Positions 1 through 9,352 of a stretch of 64,000 nt of DNA are shown piece by piece. Every line of letters starts with the position of its first letter. Position 1 is the first letter of the stretch. The notes below the pieces were generated by a model. That model was not told the origin of the DNA. It worked only from the letters and a program-made list of their open reading frames with translations, and searched no databases. The position numbers and the translations under genes are program-made. The stretch is taken from the NCBI GenBank assembly GCA_015680685.1, contig MNCI01015984.1, positions 1,293,625-1,357,624 on the forward strand, given 5' to 3'. This stretch comes from Gnetum montanum. Lineage: Eukaryota > Streptophyta > Gnetopsida > Gnetales > Gnetaceae.

Positions 1-582
1 TGTAAATTTTTAGACCAATCCTTCCCTTTAGCACATATAGTTTTTGTTAAGATATTCAAGGTAATTCTATTAGCATTCTCTACTTGGCCATTTGTTTGAG
101 GATGATAGGTAGTAGCTATCTTGTGTTGGATATTATAAGACTTAAGGAACATTTCCATAATTTTATTGATAATATGGGTTTCTTGATCACTAATGATTTC
201 CTATGGAGTCCCAAAATTTGTTAAAATATTTTCTCTAAGAAATGCTATAACTATCTTAACATCATTGGTTGGAGTGGCTTTTGCTTCTACCCATTTGGTG
301 ACATAATCTATATAAACCAAAATGTATTAACATCCATTAGATGGTGGGAATGGTCCAAGGAAATCTATACCCCATACATCAAATGGTTATATAATCAAAA
401 TTGGTTATATGGGCATTTCATGTCTCCTTTTGATGGCCCCCATTCATTAACATCTATCACATTCTTGCACATACTTATGTGCATCTTTAAATATTGAGTG
501 CCAATAAAATCCACTTTGTAAAATTTTGATTGCAGTATGCTTGTTATCGAAGTGGCCATCTCCTCGGTTGTCATGGAACATA
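1..582 (-). pseudogene. Ty3/gypsy integrase remnant, truncated at window start
   Basis: Read on the minus strand, conceptual translation gives the integrase zinc-binding segment (HFDNKHT, then GFYW and CDRC, about 430-575). The catalytic core follows with the first Asp in GIDFLGPF (about 345-375), VYIDYVTKWVEA, the second Asp in IISDQ (about 190-205), and YHPQTNGQVENANR carrying the Glu (about 60-110). This order is diagnostic of a Ty3/gypsy integrase, which inserts element cDNA into the chromosome. A stop interrupts the core (FGTP followed by TAG), so it is dead. The rest of the element lies left of the window. On the right it is cut by the left LTR of the copia element at about 583. Confidence 0.8.
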
Positions 583-979
583 TGTATTAAATTTAAAAGA
601 AATTTCAGAAATTAAAAAGACACATAGTTCCCATAGGGAAAACCTTCAAGGTGAAAAACCCCAATAAAAAATCAGTTTTTGGACCTTTAGCAGCAGCATA
701 GCTTTAGATGATTGAAGCTCAAGGAGAATTTACAAAGGAGGGGAGATGACTCTCAAGTTTATGTGGCAAAAGAATGTGGCATATTGGATTCTCCTTTTGA
801 GCTCCTTATATATGGCTCGGGTTACAAAATAAACCCAAAAATAAAAGGGATAAAGTAGTTTATTTTGGTGGGGATATGTATGGGACCAAAAATAACATAG
901 AGATGAATAAAAATATATTAAGGCAGGGTAAGAATATTTGAAGAAAATTAAGGTAGATTTTCCTTCATCCACCCTTACA
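583..979 (-). repeat. 3' LTR of the copia element
   Basis: It aligns along its length with 4708-5102. Shared landmarks are GGGAAAACCTTC, AGCAGCA, AAGGAGGGGAGATGACTCTC and TTTATTTTGGTGGGGATATG. On the minus strand it begins TGTAAGGGTGGATGAAGG. The outer end appears to lack about 30 bp present between the PBS and the equivalent point of the other LTR, so it may be clipped at the gypsy junction. Confidence 0.85.
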
Positions 980-3900
980 ATAGTCCAAACCAATTTTAGG
1001 AAATTGGGTCAGAAGAAGACCAAATGTTGATTCGCACCAAAGAAACTTTTTAGCAAGAGTTGACTTGGTGAGTACATTTGCAAGATTTTCTTTAGTAGAT
1101 ATTTTAGGTAGAATAATCCTTTTATTTTTAATTTCCTTTAATATATAGTGATACTGTATTTTAATGTTCTTCATTCGAGTATGAAAGGTTGGATTCTTGG
1201 ATATGCTTATGGCACTTTGACTATCATAGCCAATATTAATCAAAGTTTGAGTGATGCCAAGTTTAGCTATTAGCCATTGAAGCCATATAGCCTCTCCGCA
1301 TGCTAAGTTAGCAGCAACATATTCAGCTTCAGTGGTAGACTAAGCAACATAAGATTGTTTTTTACTTTTCCAAGAAATAACACCACCAAAAACATTAAAC
1401 ACATATCCACTAGTAGATTTCCTACTATCAATATCACTATCCCAATCTGCATCAACAAAGTCATGAAGTCTATCGAAATCATTTTTATAATAGATCCCAT
1501 AATTTGAAATACCATGAAGATATTGGAAGACTCACTTCACCATAATTCACTATTGTTTCCCTAGATTAGACATATACCTACTAAGTTTTCCAACAATGTA
1601 AGCAATAGTAGGTCTAGTAGAGACCATTGCATATATTAAGGCTACTAACCACACTAGCATATAGAATTTAAACCATGACATATTTTTCTTTGCTTGTCTT
1701 TGGGCATTGTTCAACTAAAAGTTTAATACCAGTTTCATAGGACATAGTCACAGGCTTGCAATCATGCATATTAAATATTTTAAAAATATTTTCAACATAT
1801 GCAAACTATTCAAGCCAAAGTATTTTATTAGCCCTATCCCTTGTAATTTCCATGTCCAAAATTTTTTGTGTAGCACTAAGATCCTTCATCTCAAATTCAG
1901 AAGACAAATGAAATTTTAACTCCTAAATATCATGTATGTTATTATCTACTATTAACATGTCATTGACATATAGAAGATAACATATTTTTCACTTGTATTT
2001 TTAACATACATATAGGAGTCTTCTACACTTCTAATGAAGGCAAGATTTATCATGTAGTCATTAAACTTTTTATTCCACATCCTTGGTGCTTGTTTGAGCC
2101 CATATAATGATTTTAATAATTAATAGATCATATGCTCTTTTCCTTTAATTTTATATTCTTCAGGTTTATGCATATATATTTCTTCCTCAAGATCACCATT
2201 GAGGAAAGCTATTTTCACATCCATTTGTTTAAGTTCAAGATCATAAATAACTATGATAGCCAATAATGATCTTATGGATGTTAATTTTACTATTGGAGAG
2301 AAGATTTCATCATAATCAATCCCCTTTCTTTGAGAAAATCCTTTAGCTACAAGTCATGCTTTGTATTAATTCCCAAATTTTATTCTATACACCCATTTAT
2401 TTCCAATGGGTTTTCTCTCTAATGGAAGCTTAGTTAATTTCCAAGATTTATTTTTGTGACTTGATGACATTTCAACATCCATTACCTATTTCCACTTTGA
2501 ATTTTGCATAGATGAACATGCCTTATCATATGTTGATGGCTCATTATTTTCAGTAAATAGGACATATTCTTCTAAATGTGAAGGTAATCATCGTGTGCGN
2601 TATGTCCATAGCCAAGAAAAATACATTGGATAGACTTAGAGTCTAATTTGGACCTATCAAATTTTGGAGCATGTACATAGGCTTCACAACCAAAAATCTT
2701 CAAATAGTTTAAATTAATGGACCTACCACTCTAAACTTCCTCTAGAATTTTTTCATCAAGAGCTGACGAAGGAGATCTATTGATAAGATAACATGCAACC
2801 ATTATTGCTTCACCCTAGAAATGCTTGTCAAGATTAGATTCACTAAGCATACATCTGGCACATTCCATCAATGTTTGATTGAAGTGCTCTACTACTCCAT
2901 TTTGTTCAGGAGTCCCTAGAATAGTCTTTTACCTTTGAATGCCATGTTCTTTACAAAATGCATTAAATTCATTTGAGCAAAACTCACCACCATTGTTAGT
3001 TCTTAGAATTTTGATTTTCTTTCTTGAATAATTCTCAACAAGAGCTTTGAATTCTATAAATTTTCTAAATACTTCAAAATTATATTTTAATAAATAGATC
3101 TAGTTGAATCTAGAATAATCATCCATAAAATAAACATAATACATAGAACCTCCAAGAGAACTTGTTTTAATATCTTTAGTTGGTTCACATACATCACTAT
3201 GTATTAGTTCTAATATCTGAAGAGATGCTAGTTAGCATTACTTCTTTGAAAACTATGACGCCTCTATTTACCATGTAGACAATGATGGCAAAAATCCAAA
3301 GAATCTTTTGTAAACTTAAATTTACCTTGCTTGTAAAGTTCCTTAAGTCCTTTTTCACCAAGATGTTCCATTCATTTATGCCACAAATTAATACTTGAAT
3401 TTAAATTAATAACTACTAATGCACTTAATTTTTACTTTAATGTCTTGGCTTCTAATTTATACAACTTGCATGTTTTAATTCCAAAAGCCAAAAGTGATGA
3501 ACCTTATAGTATTGAACATTTTCCACTTCCAAAGATAACATTTAGTCTTGCATCATCCAATTCACTTATAGATAGAATATTTTTAGTAAGTGTTGGAGCA
3601 TGACATACATTGGGAATCAATTTAACTGCTCCATTTTAAAACTGAATCTTTACTTTTCCATAACCAATAATGTTGCATAAACCATCATTACCCAATCTTA
3701 CCATTTTGATATTAGATGATGTATATTCACTAAACCAATCAACATGTGAAGTGTAGTGATGAGATGCACTCGAGTCCACATACCATGAATACCCATTAGC
3801 ATTATCAGAAGATGAGACAACATACAAATCTCCCTCTTGAGTAGGAGGAGCTTGATCACTTTTTGATATATTACTCTCTTTGCCCTTTTTCGGAAGGGCT

Positions 3901-4615
3901 TTACAATATTTCTTTATATAACCAACTTTACCACAATTCCAACATTTAGGTGGCCTCTTTACAAATTTTGGAGGTTATTCTTAAATTGAGGCCTCTTAAC
4001 AAACTTTGTCTTTACATAATTTTTCATAAATAATACATCATTTTGAGGTGAAGAAGTTTTCCTTCTTGCTTCCTTACACAACAATTGATCAACAATATTA
4101 TCAAAAATAAAGCTAGTAGATGTATTACTTATAGCCATAAGAAATGTCTCCCATAAATTTGGAAGTGTGCTAAGAAGTGTGATGCACTGATCTTCCTCAT
4201 CCATTTTTACCCCCATAGATTACAATTGATGGACCAGTGTATTAGAGATATTCAAGTGTTTTGTAATGGTAATACCTTCAACCATTTTACAGTCATACAA
4301 TTGTTTCTTCAACAACAACTTATTGGTTAGAGAATTTGTTTGATACAAAGTTTGCAATTTATCCCATAAATCTTTAGCGGAAGAAACATTGGAAACATTA
4401 AGTAATACTAAATCTGAAAGACATAAATGAATTGTACTTATCGCCTTCAAGTTCAACTTTTCCCACTATTCATTGGACATTTTATTAGGCTTAAATCCCA
4501 AAATTGCATTGTGCTAGTCCTTTTCAACGAGGAGAGCCTCCATCTTGATCTTCCATAATTCATAGTTGGGCTTGTTCAACTTTTCAATTCCAATTTTGGA
4601 CATAGAGTTGATCAT
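965..4615 (-). pseudogene. Ty1/copia gag-pol polyprotein relic
   Basis: The minus-strand reading starts at an ATG at 4615 (MINSMSKIGIEKLNKPNYEL). Domains in order: a UBN2-like gag (about 3960-4615); CCHC zinc knuckle CWNCGKVGYIKKYCK (about 3890-3950); protease WYVDSSASHHYTSH (about 3740-3800), where the usual DSGA reads DSSA; integrase (about 2600-3550, with RSPSSALD and FGCEAYVHAPKFD); RT (about 1700-2560, with QMDVKIAFLNGDLEEEIYM and LKSLYGLKQAP); and RNase H with the C-terminal tail (965-1400, with TEAEYVAA and GYDSQSAISIS). The RT active-site box reads YVND rather than YVDD. Many stops and frame changes are present. An N at 2600 falls in the integrase/RT linker. Confidence 0.85.
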
Positions 4616-4665
4616 GATTTTTCCTTGCAATTACTTGAACAAATAATAGTGGTGCATGGAACCTA

Positions 4666-4677
4666 GCTCCAATACCA
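4666..4677 (-). other. Primer-binding site (initiator Met tRNA) of the copia element
   Basis: The minus strand reads TGGTATTGGAGC, differing by two bases from the common plant copia PBS TGGTATCAGAGC, which pairs with the 3' end of initiator tRNA-Met. It lies about 30 bp inside the alignable end of the right LTR, which suggests that the true LTR end is nearer 4680. Confidence 0.8.
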
Positions 4678-4707
4678 ATTACTATTTCCAATCGCTTGCA
4701 TCAATAT

Positions 4708-5102
4708 AATATTAAATATAAAAGAAACTACAAAAACTAAAAAAACATAAAGTTACCTTGGGAAAACCTTCAAAGTGAAAACCCCCAGCAAAAAATTGAT
4801 TCTTAGACTATTAGCAGCAGCACAGCTTCAGATGATTAAAGCTCAAGGAGAATTTACAAAGGAGGGGAGATGACTCTCAAGATTATGCTTCAAAAGAATG
4901 TGGCATATTGGATGCTCCCTTTGAGCTCCTTATTATTGCTTGGGTTACAAAATAAACCCAAAAATAAAAGTGATAAGTTAGTTTATTTTGGTGGGGATAT
5001 GTATGGGACAAAAAATAACATAGACACGAATAAAAATATAACAAGGTAGGGCAAAAATATCTGAAGAAAATCAACATAGATTTGCCTTCATCCACCCTTA
5101 TA
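4708..5102 (-). repeat. 5' LTR of the copia element
   Basis: Direct-repeat partner of 583-979. On the minus strand the outer end reads TATAAGGGTGGATGAAGG, so the terminal TG has become TA. The LTR probably extends left to about 4680 next to the PBS. Beyond its outer end the sequence turns directly into receptor-kinase coding sequence. Confidence 0.8.
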
Positions 5103-5309
5103 GGTGTGTGGTACTGCTGCCAAGAACCCCATGTAAGATCCACCATGGAAGAAGTGGATGGACTTTTGTGCAAATTATATATGGAAGTGATAGTTGATGA
5201 ACCAAAACCAATATCTTTGAAAAATAGTTTATTTGGGTTTCTCACTTCTATGGAAAGGAAATTTCAAGCTTCTAAGCCTCCTCCTACTTCTGATTCTTCT
5301 ACATTCTAA
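5103..5309 (+). pseudogene. 3' stub of a LRR receptor-like kinase (LRR-XII-like)
   Basis: Reads GVWYCCQEPHVRSTMEEVDG and continues to a stop at 5307-5309, ending SSTF. It matches the last 67 or so residues of the intact kinase at 9353-12196 (MGVWCCCQEPHARPTMREVEG to SSTF), including the C-terminal tail. This is kinase subdomain XI plus tail. Everything upstream (ectodomain, transmembrane segment, most of the kinase) has been replaced by the copia LTR, so the copy is truncated mid-exon 2. It is evidence for a former tandem paralogue. Confidence 0.9.
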
Positions 5310-6489
5310 TCTTAATTTCATTTGTTGTTTTAAGCTTTATTTGTTTCCTTTGATTATTATTTCAAAATAGTTTTAGTGAAATGGATTTGGGTGGTTTATC
5401 CCTTTTCCTTTATTTTTATTTCAAAATAATCTCAATGAAATGCATTTAGCTTCAAAGTTCATGAAGATGTGACATATGTTATGGAAAAATTGTCGGTGAC
5501 CTTTCTCATTTCTTCACATTTTTGTGTACTACAAATAGTTAATCTTATATCATGCTATGAAAATCTGTGTTGAAGCAACATCATGTCTTCGTTGGCTTCC
5601 TATCACATATTTTGTTTCAACATATTTGTTGTCACTTATACACTTGCAATATACAATTTCTATCACATATTTTGTTTCAACATATTTGTTGTCACTTATA
5701 CACTTGCAATATACAATTTCTATCCCATGTTTATTGATTTCCGATCTACTAGTATCACACTGTTATAATTTTATTCAAAATGGAGAGAGAAACCTAAATG
5801 TACCTAATATATAAGAATAAATGTACTTGATATTTAAGAATAAAGATAGATTTGAAATTTGATTATTAATGTTATTTTGACTTAATAATAAAAAGATTCA
5901 TATAATGTAAAATTTAATTTCAAAGCACTAAATAATTATTTTAATAATATTTGCTTTGAAATGGATTTTTCTCCATGATTTTAAATTCATGTTCATGATT
6001 TTCAAATTCATCTTGCATCTGTAACATGGAAAGTTAAAAGACTCTTATCAAGACACAAATAAAAATTCTGACACGAGGTTACCAACTCACATCCCTTGTC
6101 ACTAGGCTAACATGTTAGTGTTATTACTCATTCTAAACACCTTTTACCTGGTATTTTTTCAAATTTATAATTGCATAAATAATAGAAAACATTATTGAGA
6201 AACCAAATTTGTTAGGAAAGGTAGTAGTCTATGTAGGATTAGATAAAACATGGATAGATGAGATTGCTCTTAAAATTTTTCCAAAATCCACCTTGTTATG
6301 ATAAGTTTAATGCATTTCTTAGTTTGACGATTGGGGATTTCATTTTTGTCTCTGGTATGTCACATCTACCCTGCTCTACAAGTACAAGTAAAGGCAGTGC
6401 TGCCAGTCCCAAGTTACCTTGCCTAAAAGACAAGACAAAACAAAACAACAAAAAAATAAAAAAGAAAAAAGTTCCAACATATCAAGATA
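5310..6489. other. AT-rich non-coding spacer
   Basis: This is 3' flank of the kinase stub followed by AT-rich DNA. TTTGGTTTCAAAGCTCAT-like flank after the intact kinase (about 12275) has a counterpart here at about 5448, so part of the duplicated 3' UTR is still recognisable. Apart from the 60-bp duplication inside it I see no gene. Confidence 0.6.
5601..5720. repeat. Perfect 60-bp tandem duplication, two copies
   Basis: 5601-5660 and 5661-5720 are identical 60-mers beginning TATCACATATTTTGTTTCAA. A third partial start (TATC) follows. Perfect identity points to a recent slip or an assembly duplication. It creates overlapping spurious reading frames. Confidence 0.9.
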
Positions 6490-6800
6490 TTTGAAGGAAT
6501 GCTATTGCAGTTCTACGTGTCCACTTGGTATTGTGGTCGATACTTCAAACCAAATTCTGTAAAAAGCTATGGTGAGTGTCTCACGCAACTTTCCAAAGAA
6601 AAAGACATTCTGATTCTTCTTCTGCGATGTGATAGCCAGCGCTAAAACACGATGATATTCTTAACACCACAAAATTTTCGTGGATGTAAGTGAATCTTGA
6701 AAAGTAGTTTAGGTAAATCCTTCGTTGCTTCCTGGAAATGAAAGCTTCCTGTCTCAGGTATCTATGTCATTTTTTTTCACATGCACTTTCAACGTTGAGC
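6490..6800 (+). repeat. Kinase-neighbourhood relic, copy 1 (short)
   Basis: Shares ATTGCAGTTCTACG, GATACTTC, CAAATTCTGTAAAA and TTGAAAAGTAGT in order with the longer relics at 6915-7560 and 13310-13880. It ends in AATGAAAGCTTCCTGTCT, matched at about 13818. No reading frame survives. It is the most shortened of three copies of a unit that includes decayed receptor-kinase sequence in the other two. Confidence 0.6.
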
Positions 6801-6914
6801 CATTTTCCATTTTCTTCGCAACTGTTGTCTGTGAAAGGAATAGAACGATTCAAAATGTTGAATAGTAGCATGCGTGGAATATCATCTTGATTTTTCTTTT
6901 AGTTTTGTTTGTTG

Positions 6915-7560
6915 TTTGAGGGCACCTTCCATTGCAGTTCTACGGTATCTTCGTCGATACTTCCTTACCCAAGCCAGCCAAATTCTGTAAAAGCCTTTGA
7001 CCAACGTCTGACACAACTTTTTGACCAATGTCTGACAACTTTTAAAAGAAAGCATTCTGATTTTTCTGGTTTCACATTTTCGGTACCAGTTCATGTCGCC
7101 ATTACAGTCTCTTTCAGCTGCTTTATTAACAATTAAGGAATGGAAGACTTATGCCACTGAGCATAAGAACCAGTTCCATCTCGTCAAATTTCAAAGATAT
7201 TGCTACGGTCTCTCTTTACTTCATGATAATGACTGCTCCTATACCTGATAAAGACACTGCAATGTGCAAGCCAGCCTAGGCCTCTTACGGTCTTTCTTTA
7301 CTCCATGACAATGACTGCTCCTTTTACCCTGATAAAGACACTGCAATGCGCAAGCCAGCCCAGCCCATTTTTTCTTGACTAAAATAATGATATGCTTAAC
7401 ATGAGTGTATGGTGCAGGTGCCCAAATCCATAATCCAAACGTAACGTAGTATGACACAAATGGAGGGTTTCCACAGAATTTGTGTGGAAGGAGCATTGAA
7501 AAGTAGTCCAGATAAGTTTCTTTTCTGTTGTTACTTCCCCACTCTCATCTGTTTCTGTCA
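6915..7560 (+). pseudogene. Decayed receptor-kinase relic, copy 2
   Basis: Around 7148-7375 the DNA matches exon 1 of the intact kinase at about 11366-11480. Shared words are GACTTATGCCACT, CAAAGATATTGCTA and ATAATGACTGCTCC; they correspond to the segment just before the catalytic loop. Stops and indels destroy the frame. The segment is itself duplicated (7205-7286 and 7287 to about 7365, offset 82 bp). Flanking sequence aligns with 13310-13870. This is a pseudogene fragment of the same kinase family. Confidence 0.7.
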
Positions 7561-7678
7561 TTCTTTTATTTATTTATTTATTTTTCAAATTGGTTGTACG
7601 GGAATAACATGTATATCCTGCACTGAACTCAGGGAAAATGCTCATTGCAGAGGGTTGGGACTAAGAATTACGGGGCCC

Positions 7679-7815
7679 TATAGAAAAAGCAATGGCCATT
7701 GAAAGGTTGGAGCATTGAAAGCATATAGAAAAAGCAATGGCCATTGAAAGGTTGGAGCATTGAAAGCATATAGAAAAAGCAATGGCCATTGAAAGGTTGG
7801 AGCATTGAAAGCATA
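7679..7815. repeat. 45-bp tandem repeat, three copies
   Basis: Units 7681-7725, 7726-7770 and 7771-7815 are identical (TAGAAAAAGCAATGGCCATT and on). They contain an internal near-palindrome AATGGCCATT. They produce a spurious minus-strand repeat peptide; nothing suggests it is translated. Confidence 0.95.
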
Positions 7816-8509
7816 GACATGGTTATATTTCTGTGCAAACCTTATTTTTGTACATGGATGCCTTTCTAGCATTCTCAAAATTAATAGATTAAGATATTTG
7901 TTTTAATTGCTCATTTTCAGCTAATCCAATCTAAAATGGATTTGATTTATGCATGTATTAATCTTATTTTAGTTCCGGAAATGAATTAAGATTTCAAAGT
8001 AAGCTGTTTCTACCATTGGCTATGGTTTAAATAAAACACAGGTTTCATTAAAATTTACAATAAACAATTAATGAGATCTTTTCATTTGAAACATGTAAAA
8101 CATTGAAAATGAATACCATATTCTCATACAATGTTTCAATTTAAATAACATTAAATAGAAATGAAATCTTGAAGTTGAAATTTAATTGATTTGTTATAAA
8201 TATTACTGAGAACACTTTTTTAATGATGTTTTCATAACTCATAATACATACATTTCTACTATTCAATAGATGTTTTAGTTTTGAAATTAACCACCAAAAG
8301 CTGGTTATTAATTTTTTTTATTTATTAAAAAATTTCTAATGTAATGCCTAACTTTGTTACTTTGATTATGATGTATCCAAAATTTTAATTTTCTTAAAAA
8401 AATATTAGATATTTCAGGAACTAGCATGTAAAGAAAGAAAGAAAGTTCAGGACTAATAATGTTCACAAATGAATCACAAGATAAAATTATTTAAAGTTAA
8501 TTATTTACA
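7816..8509. other. AT-rich non-coding spacer
   Basis: Very AT-rich sequence with no reading frame or repeat of note. It separates the 45-bp array from the degenerate repeat upstream of the intact kinase. Confidence 0.6.
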
Positions 8510-8693
8510 AACCTACGTTCACTTTCAAATTCATTGATGACTTTGTCTTTTACCGAATACGGTACGTGGAATAAAGTGTTCATTTTCAAATGCATTGATG
8601 ACTTGCAGCGCCCTTTGTCTCTTACCTGTACGTGAAATAAAGTGTTCGCTTTCAAATGCATTGATGACTTACACCGCACCTTTGTCTTTTTCC
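8510..8693. repeat. Degenerate tandem repeat of about 63 bp, three copies
   Basis: Copies start at about 8517, 8578 and 8644. They share TTTCAAATGCATTGATGACTT, read with one or two changes, followed by CTTTGTCT and GTACGTGRAATAAAGTGTTC. It lies about 0.65 kb upstream of the kinase start codon, so it could act as promoter-distal sequence, but there is no direct evidence of function. Confidence 0.75.
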
Positions 8694-9242
8694 TTGGCTT
8701 CACTTCAGCTTGACCGAGATATATGACTTTTCTTTTCATGTATTTTTTATGTTTCACTCGGTGAAACCGTGCCTCTCACGTTCGGCAGAGGAAAGAAGGC
8801 TGAACCTTCCTTTTTTCATAGTATGTCCAAAGGCTTAAAGCAGGGTAAATGAAATTTCCATACGTCTTCAGATTGAAATCATTTTCTTGGATTCACTTTG
8901 ATTCTCGTCTTTCTTTTTCTGCTACTGCTGGACGAAATTTCCATGTTTTTTATTTGAAATGATAGCGTCTATTTGACCAAGAATGCTATGGCTATGGTTT
9001 TATCTTTCATGGATAACATAGAGTCTGTTCAATTTTTATGCACCTGTATGGTTATTATTTGCCCATAAAAAAGTGACGCCGCAGGCGCGTAAATACGTGA
9101 ATTTAACTTGTCGTATAACCCTGAAGCTCATACAAACTAACACGTACGTTAGCAATGAGTACGTCCACACGGTTTACTGGCAAAGGCTGAGATAAAGGTG
9201 GAAATGCGTTGGAAAGTTCATCCAACAGAGATATTTTGGCTC

Positions 9243-9249
9243 TATAAGA
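9243..9249 (+). promoter_or_regulatory. Candidate TATA box of the LRR kinase gene
   Basis: TATAAGA lies 104 bp upstream of the preferred ATG at 9353. A start site about 30 bp downstream would fall near 9275. The upstream in-frame ATG at 9275 would then have almost no leader, which favours 9353. Inference from spacing only. Confidence 0.4.
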
Positions 9250-9352
9250 ATGATAACTTTCGGCCACATAATCCATGATCAGTCGAACCAAAGGTTTAGA
9301 AATTGCCGTTTCCAGTTTTGAGCTGCTTCAGGGAATTGCTATATCGTTAACT

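Larger units (their letters stand above)
583..5102 (-). mobile_element. Decayed Ty1/copia retrotransposon
   Basis: Two direct repeats of about 395 bp (583-979 and 4708-5102) flank a gag-pol relic on the minus strand. The order is gag, CCHC knuckle, protease, integrase, RT, RNase H, which is the Ty1/copia order. A primer-binding site for initiator methionine tRNA lies inside the right (5') LTR. Stops and frameshifts make it non-functional. The left flank is a gypsy integrase and the right flank is a receptor-kinase exon; I see no target-site duplication, so the ends have probably been rearranged since insertion. Confidence 0.9.

Noticed and set aside
5557-5814. Plus-strand frames over 5.6-5.8 kb with a repeated peptide
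   Set aside because: Product of the exact 60-bp duplication in AT-rich spacer.
9275-9352. Upstream in-frame ATG of the kinase
   Set aside because: It would put 26 residues before a good signal peptide and sits at the predicted transcription start; 9353 preferred, though not proven.
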